43,975 nucleotides of DNA. Source: Candidatus Nomurabacteria bacterium. GTDB lineage: Bacteria > Patescibacteriota > Minisyncoccia > Phycocordibacterales > UBA9973. A program made the position numbers and the translations under genes. The notes beneath the pieces were generated by a model, which searched no databases, was not told where the DNA came from, and worked only from the letters and a program-made list of their open reading frames with translations. The stretch's first letter is position 1, and each line of letters opens with the position of its first letter. Positions 26,113 to 35,461 of the stretch are shown piece by piece. Location: NCBI GenBank assembly GCA_943357245.1, contig CALRGH010000003.1, forward strand, positions 1 through 43,975. The letters run 5' to 3'.

Positions 26113-26387
26113 GGAAACAAAAGAAAGGGTATAGGATTTAGCGTCTAGGGTATAGAAACAATCTACCGCGGAAGGATTCTAAAGCCTTGCGCAGTGCGGC
26201 GGCACGAGCAGAGCAATTTTTCAGCAGAAAAATATGCGTGCTTTAAAATCCTTTCGCAAAAACCTTTTTTTGGTTACTTTTTCGCGGAGAAAAAGTGACA
26301 AGACTACTTTTTTTGACAAAAAGTCATTTTTGACTCCGAATTATAGAAGCGTTTCCACCGCCAGTGCTACAGTGCTATACTCTCGAC

Positions 26388-27509
26388 ATGAAAACGATTA
26401 TCAAGAAAATAGGTGTGAGCGCTTGCGTAGCACTTGTTGCGGTATTAACCGCATCTCATTTAGTAGTAGCGGAGACAGGTAGTGTAAAAGTTGATACAAA
26501 AGCAGTAGTCGCTGTCCCTACACTTACTAGCGTCGTATCAAACGATGATATTCCTGCAGATTTTAATGGACTTACCTTTCGTTCAAGTGCATTCCACGCG
26601 AAAGCAGTAACTCTTTTTGCTGCATCACTTGCAGCTGAAGTTGCTGGCAAAACAGACGATGCAGAATACTGTGAAGCCGTAGACCGTGCCTTTATGCGCC
26701 AAGCGCCACTTGTCCGTGCATCATTTGCTTGGGATGCAGAAAGTTATAAAGATTCATTTTCCGCTATAGATAAAACTGTCGCTGAAAAACAATATGGCGC
26801 TGATGGGGTAAATGGCTATGTTGCTATTGGGACCGAAGTTGCAGGACTTACTGCAAAAGAAGGTGCACTTGTTGCAATCCAAGCATCTCGCGCAAAAGCA
26901 ATTATGCGTTCAAGCATGCTCGCATTATTACTCGATGGAAAAGCAAATGAGACAACGATTGCAAATTTGAAGTCACTCTATAGTGCAGGAGAACGCTGTG
27001 TAGCTTTTTTCTCAAATGATACAAAAACAACAGAGGTACTTGCAAAAACACACAAAATTGTCCTTGAAGAATCAGTTACTGTTACTGTAGATGAGACAGT
27101 GAGTGTTAGTGCTAAAGATTTGACCGGCGAAGCACGCACTGTTCCAAAAGTAACGTCTGTTGGTACACGTACAGAGCTCCGTGAGTACTCGCTTGCAGTT
27201 CTTGCAAACAATCCTGAAATTCGGAGTATTACTGCCACAAAAGATGTAGTAACGGTAAAATTTGTTGAACGAGGCCGATTCCTTGGATTTATTCCAACGT
27301 GGATTACTCGTAAAGTGACCGTTACACCAACCGATATAAAATTTGCAGGTGCTGCACTTTCCAAAAAATCAGGTAATTATGTACAAGCTGATTTGAAGAC
27401 TGCAATTGATGCTGTTGTAAAATCAGGAGATACATCATTCTCAAATACAACACAAGCAATGATTATCGGTACGGTTGTCGGCTACATCGAAACACCAGTT
27501 ACTAAATAA
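26388..27509 (+). CDS. Secreted protein of unknown function
   Basis: Signal peptide MKTIIKKIGVSACVALVAVLTASHLVVAE; TATACT 6 nt before ATG 26388. Confidence 0.65.
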   Translation: MKTIIKKIGVSACVALVAVLTASHLVVAETGSVKVDTKAVVAVPTLTSVVSNDDIPADFNGLTFRSSAFHAKAVTLFAASLAAEVAGKTDDAEYCEAVDRAFMRQAPLVRASFAWDAESYKDSFSAIDKTVAEKQYGADGVNGYVAIGTEVAGLTAKEGALVAIQASRAKAIMRSSMLALLLDGKANETTIANLKSLYSAGERCVAFFSNDTKTTEVLAKTHKIVLEESVTVTVDETVSVSAKDLTGEARTVPKVTSVGTRTELREYSLAVLANNPEIRSITATKDVVTVKFVERGRFLGFIPTWITRKVTVTPTDIKFAGAALSKKSGNYVQADLKTAIDAVVKSGDTSFSNTTQAMIIGTVVGYIETPVTK

Positions 27510-27529
27510 ATCCTCATTTCGAAATAGAA

Positions 27530-27566
27530 ATAAAATCCGACACTCGTCAAGAGTGTCGGATTTTAT
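27530..27566 (+). terminator. Rho-independent terminator
   Basis: ataaaatccgacactc-gtcaa-gagtgtcggattttat followed by attttg. Confidence 0.85.
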
Positions 27567-27633
27567 ATTTTGTATTAGAATACTCAGTCGACACTCTTTT
27601 AATTAAAAAACAAATAAAACCCCATAAATAAGT

Positions 27634-28779
27634 ATGACAAAGACAAAAAATTTACTCATCAAAAAAAATGAAAATCACAGTAAAGGATTTTCAAGTGCCA
27701 CTGCACGATACGCGCGCAAATTTTTTAAATCAGAATACGGTGTGCGTATTTCTTTTGACGGCTGTATGGATGGCCGTGTGTATTTTTCAACAATAACTGG
27801 TATACAAGCTGGATATATTGATGAAACATTTAAAGTTGCCGGTACAAAATTTGAACTTGGTCATCCGTATTTTGGGCAGATCAAAGAACAATGGTGCCGT
27901 GGGAATATTTCGCAAGGATTTCGGTCATTGCAAATCATTTCGTACCATTTTTCTGCATCAGACAAACATCTTGGTTGCAAAGGACATGGGTATGACACTG
28001 AAAAAGCGCGACAGTGGACATGTAATCTTGCAGAACAGTATCGTATTATGCACGACACTGAAGGTCAAAGATTTTTGCCGATTGTTGTTGGAATTGAAAC
28101 AGATTCCTGTTCACTTGTTATTCATGGAAAAGATCCAAGTCAGACATTTGAAGTGCTGAAGTATCAAGATGCATCAGCGGAAGACATCAAAGAACAATTA
28201 TTTGATTTATTTCCAGGAGCTGCGGATCAGTTACTCTCTGTTGTTGTTGAATTTATTTTAGGTAATCAAAAATACATTCACACACATTCACAAGCAGTGA
28301 TTAAAAAATTAGTTACTGCTGATCATGCTGAACGGGTACTTGCGCTCGGTCGTGGTATTGAATGGGTTTTTCAAACAACTGATGAACAGGCTGATGCTCC
28401 ACTCAATAATTTTGCGCTTTGGGTGTGTCCGTTTACTGATGATTACAAAGTGCATATCGATGTAGCATTTGATGTATTAGCGGGAAATATTGAAAAAGGG
28501 AATATTGATCCCGAAGATGGTATCGTATTTCTTTCATCAGGTATGTATGGCGCCAAAGAATGGGATCCTAGCAAAGAACACGCATTGTTTAAAGCAGATT
28601 TTTTTGAACGAGTTATAAAAGATCGTTTTAAAGAATCAAAATCTTTTGAGAAATTACTTCCATATGTAACTTTCTTACAAGTGGTGATTAATCGTCAAAC
28701 TCGTGAGATGGAAATTATCAAAGAAGAAATTGCAAAAGAAGTAATGGTCGCAAAGGAGCAATTAGTTGAAGCTAATTAA
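27634..28779 (+). CDS. Carbonic-anhydrase-like protein (beta-class/CsoSCA-like Zn motif)
   Basis: FDGCMDGRVYFSTITG (CxDxR) and YHFSASDKHLGCKGHG (HxxC) resemble the beta-CA zinc motifs; no carboxysome genes in the window. Confidence 0.45.
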   Translation: MTKTKNLLIKKNENHSKGFSSATARYARKFFKSEYGVRISFDGCMDGRVYFSTITGIQAGYIDETFKVAGTKFELGHPYFGQIKEQWCRGNISQGFRSLQIISYHFSASDKHLGCKGHGYDTEKARQWTCNLAEQYRIMHDTEGQRFLPIVVGIETDSCSLVIHGKDPSQTFEVLKYQDASAEDIKEQLFDLFPGAADQLLSVVVEFILGNQKYIHTHSQAVIKKLVTADHAERVLALGRGIEWVFQTTDEQADAPLNNFALWVCPFTDDYKVHIDVAFDVLAGNIEKGNIDPEDGIVFLSSGMYGAKEWDPSKEHALFKADFFERVIKDRFKESKSFEKLLPYVTFLQVVINRQTREMEIIKEEIAKEVMVAKEQLVEAN

Positions 28780-28792
28780 AGACTATCCAAGT

Positions 28793-28828
28793 AAACCCCA
28801 CCGTATACGGTGGGGTTTTTGTTTTTTT
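28793..28828 (+). terminator. Rho-independent terminator
   Basis: aaaccccaccg-tata-cggtggggttt then tttgttttttt. Confidence 0.85.
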
Positions 28829-28850
28829 GAGATAGCGTATAATCAAATAT

Positions 28851-30776
28851 ATGGAAGCATTTGATGAAGCGTACAAAGAGTTAAACAAAGCCCAAAAAGA
28901 AGCGGTGGATACCATTGAAGGACCAGTCATGGTTATTGCGGGTCCGGGAACAGGGAAGACGCAAATCCTCACGCTTCGTATTGCAAATATTCTTGCGAAG
29001 ACCGACACCGAACCAGAAAATATTTTGGCGCTGACGTTTACCGAAGCCGCGACCCACAACATGCGCCGTCGGTTGGCAGAGCTTATCGGCAATAGCGCCT
29101 ATCGCGTTGTTATAAATACCTTCCATGGATTTTGTAATGATATCATTCGCCGATTTCCAGAAGATTTTCCACGCATCATTGGTTCAAAAAGTATTACTGA
29201 AGTGGATCAAGTTGCAATTATCGAAACCGTCATAGAAGAAGGTGATTTTGTATTACTTAAACCATTCGGTGATAAATTTTTATATGTCCGCGATATTGTC
29301 GGCTCTATTAGTGAGCTCAAACGAGAAGGTGTCACGCCAGAAGATTTTGCAGAGCGTATAAAAGCTGAGCAAAAAGAATTTGCACATATTCCGGATCTTT
29401 ATCACGACAAAGGTGCGCACAAAGGCAAGATGAAAGGCGATTATCAAAAGCTTGAACGAAAATTATTAAAAAATGAAGAACTTGCGCGGGTGTACCAGCT
29501 CTACCAAGATGCGCTTACCGAGAAAAAACAATACGACTTTAATGATATGATTTTGGAAGTCAAAAAGGCATTAGAGCAAAATAAAAGTCTTCTGCAAATA
29601 CTCCAAGAAGAACATCAATATGTGCTTGTCGACGAACATCAAGATACCAACAATGCGCAGAACAAGATTGTAGAGCTTCTGATGAGCTATCACTCCTCAC
29701 CAAACCTATTTGTCGTGGGAGATGAAAAGCAGGCAATCTTCAGGTTCCAAGGTGCGTCACTTGAAAACTTTCAGTATTTTAAACACAGCTATCCGAAGGT
29801 GAAATTAATCACGCTTACGGAAAACTACCGCTCCACCCAAACAGTGCTTGATACGGCGGAGCGGCTCCTTGCTTCGCAATCACCGCTCCGCAAAAATGCT
29901 CCTCATACTGAATTACCTATTCGCATCGCTGAATTTGCGACTGATGCAAGCGAACGATATTTTATTGCGCATGATATACAAGAGAAAATCAATCCGCCAA
30001 ATCCGCCAGCTGGCGGAGGCGGAGGTGTGGCTCCAGAAGATATTGCGATTTTATATAGAAACAACAAAGATGCATTTCCAATTGCGCGAGATCTAGCACG
30101 GCTTGGCATCCCGCACACTATCGAATCTGATCAAGAGTTGTTTACTCAGAGCGATGTGCGCACCCTTTTAATAATACTTGACGCTGTCGCAAATTATGGA
30201 AAAGAAGAAAAGATTACTGCACTTCTTCACTTGCCACTATTTGCTATTGACCCACTTGATACGTACAAAACACTCCGTAAGGCCGCAGATTTGCGAAAAA
30301 ATAATCTTTACGATTTACTTGATACAAGCGAAGTAAAAGATATTGCAGAACTGGGTATCAAATTGAAAAATTGGGTAAAAGAAAGTAAAAAAATAGATCT
30401 GTTGAATTTCTTCGAACACATTATTCGCGATTCAGGATTATTGGAAGATATGCTTGGCTCCGGAAATGCCGGCGAGCGATTTGATGCGGTAAATGCGCTC
30501 TTTGATGAAGTGAAGCAATTAGTTGAAATAAAAAATGACGCAACACTCGCTGACTTCTTTGTCTATATTGAAACAATTAAAAAACACAAACTATTCTTAA
30601 AACGAAAAGCGCAGGGCAATGCAAAAGGCAAAGTCCGTCTCATGACTGCACATCGCTCCAAAGGTCTTGAATTCGCACACGTCTATATCATCCGTGCCCA
30701 AGATGGCATTTGGGGAGGGAAGATAGATAGGGATCGATTGCCGTTGATTGAAAGTGTGTATAAATTGGTAAAATAA
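28851..30776 (+). CDS. UvrD/PcrA-type helicase, N-terminal fragment ending after motif V
   Basis: LNKAQKEAVDTIEGPVMVIAGPGTGKTQILTLRIA, VLVDEHQDTNNAQ, FVVGDEKQAIFRFQGA, LTENYRSTQTVL, VRLMTAHRSKGLEFAHVYIIRAQDGIWGGK; lacks motif VI. Confidence 0.9.
   Translation: MEAFDEAYKELNKAQKEAVDTIEGPVMVIAGPGTGKTQILTLRIANILAKTDTEPENILALTFTEAATHNMRRRLAELIGNSAYRVVINTFHGFCNDIIRRFPEDFPRIIGSKSITEVDQVAIIETVIEEGDFVLLKPFGDKFLYVRDIVGSISELKREGVTPEDFAERIKAEQKEFAHIPDLYHDKGAHKGKMKGDYQKLERKLLKNEELARVYQLYQDALTEKKQYDFNDMILEVKKALEQNKSLLQILQEEHQYVLVDEHQDTNNAQNKIVELLMSYHSSPNLFVVGDEKQAIFRFQGASLENFQYFKHSYPKVKLITLTENYRSTQTVLDTAERLLASQSPLRKNAPHTELPIRIAEFATDASERYFIAHDIQEKINPPNPPAGGGGGVAPEDIAILYRNNKDAFPIARDLARLGIPHTIESDQELFTQSDVRTLLIILDAVANYGKEEKITALLHLPLFAIDPLDTYKTLRKAADLRKNNLYDLLDTSEVKDIAELGIKLKNWVKESKKIDLLNFFEHIIRDSGLLEDMLGSGNAGERFDAVNALFDEVKQLVEIKNDATLADFFVYIETIKKHKLFLKRKAQGNAKGKVRLMTAHRSKGLEFAHVYIIRAQDGIWGGKIDRDRLPLIESVYKLVK
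30002..30017. repeat. 16-bp perfect palindrome, copy 1, in the helicase ORF
   Basis: tccgccagctggcgga; encodes part of NPPNPPAGGGGG. Confidence 0.9.
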
Positions 30777-30777
30777 A

Positions 30778-30805
30778 AAACCAGCTTGTATTGCTGGTTT
30801 TTTTA
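30778..30805. terminator. Terminator-like hairpin at the left end of the helicase-gene insert
   Basis: aaaaccagc-ttgtatt-gctggttttttt. Confidence 0.7.
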
Positions 30806-30822
30806 ACTAATTCAAATTTTGG

Positions 30823-31371
30823 TTATTTTTTTATTACCGCAAAGATCCAGTCATTGTGAAATCCATTTTTAGGGTTCATTGTATTTCCTGCTGAACATAC
30901 AATTCTAAGATTGTCTTCGCCGTGATAATGAATACCATGGGGTGTAAGCCATACCTGTTTACCTTTAGAATTTATTAGTAGATTTTTTTCATCTAAAAAA
31001 GCAGTGTCAAAATAAAATCTAACAGTTTCTCGCGGATATTGTGTGAGAAAACCTAATAAATAAGGTGCTGGTGCAGGTTTAAAGCCTCTTCTATTTATTT
31101 CTATCAAGATTTCTCCCAGCAAAAAAGAATCGTAGCCAGGTTTCTTCATTGAAATAAAAGTAACTAATTCAGGTTTTGTTTCAGGACTTTGAAACTCTAA
31201 TTGAGAGCGCAAAACATTATTGTTTAATCCCCATTTTAGATTAAATTTTTCTAAGTTATCTTTAATATTATTTTCAGGGGTAATCAGAAAACTAGGTTCT
31301 GACTCCCTTAATTTTTCAGTTTCCTTTTCCATTTTTTGTTGTTTTAATGAGCTTTGATAATATAGTATCAT
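30823..31371 (-). CDS. Hypothetical protein lying antisense inside the split helicase gene
   Basis: 182-aa ORF, compositionally protein-like (..GEILIEINRRGFKPAPAPYLLGFLTQYPRETVRFYFDTAFL..). Confidence 0.65.
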   Translation of the reverse strand: MILYYQSSLKQQKMEKETEKLRESEPSFLITPENNIKDNLEKFNLKWGLNNNVLRSQLEFQSPETKPELVTFISMKKPGYDSFLLGEILIEINRRGFKPAPAPYLLGFLTQYPRETVRFYFDTAFLDEKNLLINSKGKQVWLTPHGIHYHGEDNLRIVCSAGNTMNPKNGFHNDWIFAVIKK

Positions 31372-31427
31372 ATTTATGTATAAATGTCAACTAAACCAAA
31401 CATCAATAAAATTGATAGAATAGAGAG

Positions 31428-32558
31428 GTGAAAAAAGAGAGTAAAAAAATAGAAAAGGAAAAGGCGACCCTAAATCCTGTGAGCCCACAGGATCGGGGAA
31501 CCGACGATGAACGACGATTATTTTACGTCGCGCTCACTCGGGCAAAAGAATCGGTGACGATTACCTATGCGCGCGAAGATGCGGAACGACGAGAGACACT
31601 GCCGTCGGCATTTATCGATGAAATTAAATCTGAGCTAGTAGAGCAAGTAGCGACGGAGGAATGGGAGGAGAAATTTAAGGACGATAGAGGGTTTCAGTTT
31701 CAATCTACCTCACCCCAGCCCTCTCCTTATCAAGGAGAGGGGGACGGACAAGACAACAAAGCATTCGTTCAAGAACTATTCGATAAGCAAGGGCTTTCAC
31801 CAACGGCGCTTAATAATTATTTGGAATGTCCATGGAAATATTTTTATCAAAATCTTATTCGTATTCCGTCTGCGCCGACCATCCATCAAGCGTATGGTAT
31901 TGCCGTGCACGCTGCACTCCAAGATCTTTTCTCAATATTAAAGAAGGAAGATAAAGGTAAGTCATTCTTGCTCGACAGTTTTGAAGGACATCTGAATCGC
32001 CAATTCGTATCAGAACGAGATAGAGTGTCACTCCTCGAAAAAGGAAAAAAGTCTCTCGGCGGCTGGTATGACACGTATAGTGAGTCATGGAATATCAATG
32101 TGAACACAGAATTTAGAATTAACGGCATTATGCTTGGTACTGTCCGCCTTACGGGAGTGCTTGATAAAGTAGAATTTATCGAAGACAATATTGTAAACGT
32201 GGTGGATTATAAAACAGGAAAACCAAAGACACGCAATGACGTGATGGGAAATACCAAATCTTCAAACGGTAATTATTATCGTCAGCTCGTGTTTTATAAG
32301 TTACTACTCACACATTTCAATGATGGTGCCTACAGTATGCAATCCGGCACGATTGATTTTATAGAGCCGGATGACAAAGAAAATTATCATAAAGAAACAT
32401 TTGAAATTTCAGATGAAGAAGTTCGTGAGCTTACGACCACAATCCAGAGAGTTGCCGACGAAATTACAACACTCGCATTTTGGGATACAACCTGCGAGAA
32501 TAGTCCGCCAGCTGGCGGATGTGAGTTTTGTAATTTGCGGTCTTTGATGAAAAAATAA
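31428..32558 (+). CDS. UvrD-type helicase C-terminal fragment (motif VI) plus PD-(D/E)XK nuclease domain with Cys cluster
   Basis: GTG start 6 nt after TAGAAT; TDDERRLFYVALTRAKESVTI, LSPTALNNYLECPWKYFYQNLI, VVDYKTGKPKTR, CEFCNLRSL. Confidence 0.85.
   Translation: MKKESKKIEKEKATLNPVSPQDRGTDDERRLFYVALTRAKESVTITYAREDAERRETLPSAFIDEIKSELVEQVATEEWEEKFKDDRGFQFQSTSPQPSPYQGEGDGQDNKAFVQELFDKQGLSPTALNNYLECPWKYFYQNLIRIPSAPTIHQAYGIAVHAALQDLFSILKKEDKGKSFLLDSFEGHLNRQFVSERDRVSLLEKGKKSLGGWYDTYSESWNINVNTEFRINGIMLGTVRLTGVLDKVEFIEDNIVNVVDYKTGKPKTRNDVMGNTKSSNGNYYRQLVFYKLLLTHFNDGAYSMQSGTIDFIEPDDKENYHKETFEISDEEVRELTTTIQRVADEITTLAFWDTTCENSPPAGGCEFCNLRSLMKK
31474..31493. repeat. Intragenic hairpin in the C-terminal helicase fragment
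   Basis: atcctgtg-agcc-cacaggat. Confidence 0.85.
31719..31741. repeat. Intragenic palindromic element (CCCTCTCCTT-ATC-AAGGAGAGGG)
   Basis: 10-bp perfect arms, 3-nt loop; encodes the low-complexity STSPQPSPYQGEGD. Confidence 0.9.
32504..32519. repeat. 16-bp perfect palindrome, copy 2, in the nuclease fragment
   Basis: tccgccagctggcgga; identical to 30002-30017. Confidence 0.9.
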
Positions 32559-32572
32559 TTAATTTCTTTGCT

Positions 32573-32615
32573 ATACCCCCACACCAACTTTTAAAAAAGT
32601 CTGGTGTGGGGGTAT
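32573..32615. promoter_or_regulatory. Long hairpin overlapping the putative -10 of the PilM/FtsA-like gene
   Basis: atacccccacacca-acttttaaaaaagtc-tggtgtgggggtat; TATACT at 32613-32618, ATG 32627. Confidence 0.7.
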
Positions 32616-32626
32616 ACTATATCTGT

Positions 32627-33799
32627 ATGAATCTTTTTGGTATTTCTTCTAAAAACCACACCGAACTCATCATCGATATCGGCTCTTCGAGTGTCGGTGT
32701 TGGATTTGTCCAATATGCACAAGATGCGCTTCCTCGTATTCTTTTTATCACCCGTAAAGAAGTGCTTTTTGATGAGTCTGTAGACGCAACACATATTTTA
32801 GAAAAAACGGCGAACTTACTCGATATTGCACTCCGCGAGGCAACTACCGGTGCGCATTTTACTCATCCTGACCGCATCACCATTTCACTTGCTGCGCCAT
32901 GGTACGCAAGTCAAGTGCGCAGTGTTCGGTATACCGATGATGGAAAAAAATTTAGAGTGACGAAATCTCTTGCTGAAGGACTCATTCAAACAGAATATAA
33001 AGCATTTCTCAAAGACCTGCAGGCGTCGCCTTTTTTTGATGCACTTAATGCTGAAATAATTACGAACAGTGTTGTGGATTCAAAAATAAATGGGTATAGC
33101 ATCAAAGATCCACTGGGTTCACAAGGCACCTCATGTGCATTTGATGTATATTTTGCAGTAGCTTCACGTGACGCGAATAAACGATTCCACGCGCTTGTGC
33201 AGGAATATTTTCCTCGTGCACGACATATTCGGTTTACTGCATTTGGATTTGCATCATGGCTGGCCTTTCGAACTATATTTCCGCACACCGATGAATATCT
33301 TTTTTTGGATATAGGTGGAGAAATTACTGATGCAATGGTAGTGCGGGACATGGTTCCTCGGAGTGGTGGTTCATTCCCATACGGTAAACACACCATGCTC
33401 CGCGCATTCGCTACGGCAACAGGCTCGGAAGGTGAGCACACACTTTCGTTATGTAATTTGTATCAAACGCACATGCTTGGTGAAAAAGAACGTACCACTA
33501 TCGATGCAGTGCTCCAAACCACTCGCAAAGAATGGCATACCAAACTCGAGACTGCTATTGAGACAATAGAAACAGGGTTGTTGCCGTACAAAGTATTTGT
33601 CACCATCGATGCAGACTGTGCGCCGTGGTTTTTGGAAATGTTACGCAATCAAGCACTTCGACAGTTTGTTGATACGTCGCAACAGTTTGACGTCACCTTA
33701 ATTGATGCAAATGTCGTGCAATCATATGTTACAATAGAAGCACAAGCATCTCCTGACTCGTTTATTATATTGCTCGCCATTGCAAATAACACTCTATAA
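32627..33799 (+). CDS. PilM/FtsA-like actin-fold ATPase
   Basis: ELIIDIGSSSVGVGFV ... EYLFLDIGGEITDAMVV; start set to 32627. Confidence 0.7.
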   Translation: MNLFGISSKNHTELIIDIGSSSVGVGFVQYAQDALPRILFITRKEVLFDESVDATHILEKTANLLDIALREATTGAHFTHPDRITISLAAPWYASQVRSVRYTDDGKKFRVTKSLAEGLIQTEYKAFLKDLQASPFFDALNAEIITNSVVDSKINGYSIKDPLGSQGTSCAFDVYFAVASRDANKRFHALVQEYFPRARHIRFTAFGFASWLAFRTIFPHTDEYLFLDIGGEITDAMVVRDMVPRSGGSFPYGKHTMLRAFATATGSEGEHTLSLCNLYQTHMLGEKERTTIDAVLQTTRKEWHTKLETAIETIETGLLPYKVFVTIDADCAPWFLEMLRNQALRQFVDTSQQFDVTLIDANVVQSYVTIEAQASPDSFIILLAIANNTL

Positions 33800-33804
33800 A
33801 TATT

Positions 33805-35199
33805 ATGCCAAAAAAAATAGAAGATATTATTTCATCATCAAAAAAGCGCACACCCTCAAAATATTTTAGTGAGCTTGCTCGTGCTACGAATAAACATCTT
33901 GAAAAGGAAATTGAACACGCACATCCTCATAGAAGTGTAACCAAAGAACACACTCATGCATTTATCAAAGAAGATGAATTTGGAAATGTAGAAGAAGAAG
34001 TCATTACCCGAAAAGTAACTCGTGAAGCAGTTGATGCAAGTCGCACGGCACCACGAAGTGGTAAGTCTCTCGTCTTTATGGTTACTGGTGCACTCGTTGC
34101 GCTGGTCCTTGGTATCTCGCTCTTTATTTCAGGAGCTACGATTACTATTGTCCCTCGTAGTGCCACGCTTCAACTGGACGATACATTTACTGCGGTTAAG
34201 GATGGAGTAGGAGAAGTCTTGCCGTATGAGATAGTGGCTATTTCTAAAGAAGAAAATGGGACACTTGTATCTAGTGGCTCAACAAATGTTGCAACGAAGG
34301 CAACGGGTAAAGTAATTTTGTACAATGCATTTAGTGCAACTGCTCAAAAGCTACTTATCAATACTCGTTTGACTGCGACAAATGGCAAAATCTATATGAC
34401 GGATACTGCAGTGGCTATTCCAGGGTATAAAAAAGTAGGCACCAAAATTACGCCAGGGGCTGTAGAAATTGCGGTCACTGCACAAGATGCCGGGTCAGGT
34501 GGAAATACAGGATTGACTGATTTTACGATTACTGGATTTAAAGGAACACCAAAAGCAAAAGGATTTTACGGTCGCGGGAAGACAGAAATGACAGGAGGTG
34601 CAGAAGGAGAGCGATTTACCGCGACGACAGAGGAGCTTGCAACTGCACAAAAAGCACTTGGAGCAACGCTGCAGACAACTATTATTGAAAGTCTTACTCA
34701 TGAAATTCCGGAAGGGTACGTACTCTTTCCAAATTCTGTAGTTATTACAGAAGATCCAACTGCCACTTCAATAAATAGCGTGACGAAAGATATTCCTATT
34801 AAAGTAAAAGCAACTGCGTACGCATATATTTTTAATCGAGAAAAGTTGACTGAAAAGATCGCAAAAACACTGCTTCCTGATTATGATAAAGAAGACGTGC
34901 TTCGTATTAGTAATATTGATCAAATTATCTTTACTGGAATTGCTCCTGTGCCAAAGACACCAACGGATACAACTCCGCTTACATTCAAATTATCTGGCAC
35001 CGCAAAATTTATTTGGGATATTGATGTGGAAGCACTTAAAACTGCTGTGGTTAATACAAAAAAGAGCGCCGTGCTTAGTTATTTGACTGAAAATAGAGGC
35101 GTGCTTCGTGCTGATGTTGTAGTCCGACCGTTTTGGCAAAACAAACTACCAAAAACAACAACGCACATTGAGGTGATTATTAAAAACCCCTTTGAATGA
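33805..35199 (+). CDS. Single-pass membrane protein, possibly baseplate-J-like
   Basis: TM (LVFMVTGALVALVLGISLFISGATITIVPR) and extended extracytoplasmic beta-rich region. Confidence 0.5.
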   Translation: MPKKIEDIISSSKKRTPSKYFSELARATNKHLEKEIEHAHPHRSVTKEHTHAFIKEDEFGNVEEEVITRKVTREAVDASRTAPRSGKSLVFMVTGALVALVLGISLFISGATITIVPRSATLQLDDTFTAVKDGVGEVLPYEIVAISKEENGTLVSSGSTNVATKATGKVILYNAFSATAQKLLINTRLTATNGKIYMTDTAVAIPGYKKVGTKITPGAVEIAVTAQDAGSGGNTGLTDFTITGFKGTPKAKGFYGRGKTEMTGGAEGERFTATTEELATAQKALGATLQTTIIESLTHEIPEGYVLFPNSVVITEDPTATSINSVTKDIPIKVKATAYAYIFNREKLTEKIAKTLLPDYDKEDVLRISNIDQIIFTGIAPVPKTPTDTTPLTFKLSGTAKFIWDIDVEALKTAVVNTKKSAVLSYLTENRGVLRADVVVRPFWQNKLPKTTTHIEVIIKNPFE

Positions 35200-35245
35200 T
35201 GTTGACTCGTCCATTATTTTTTGATAGTATATATTTCGTTCACCG

Positions 35246-35461
35246 ATGAGCGATAAAAGTATTCCAACCGTACGCGGTATTGTCATAGAAGCCCTTCCAA
35301 GCACGCTCTTTCGAGTGCAGCTTGATTCGACTTCGGAGGTACAGCTTGCATACTTGGCGGGGAAGATGCGCATGCATCGGATTAAGATTTTGGTAGGCGA
35401 TAAAGTAGAAGTACTCCTTGACCCCTACGGCGGTAAAGGACGTATTGTCAAAAGATTATAA
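35246..35461 (+). CDS. infA: Translation initiation factor IF-1
   Basis: RGIVIEALPSTLFRVQLDSTSEVQLAYLAGKMRMHRIKILVGDKVEVLLDPYGGKGRIVKRL. Confidence 0.9.
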   Translation: MSDKSIPTVRGIVIEALPSTLFRVQLDSTSEVQLAYLAGKMRMHRIKILVGDKVEVLLDPYGGKGRIVKRL

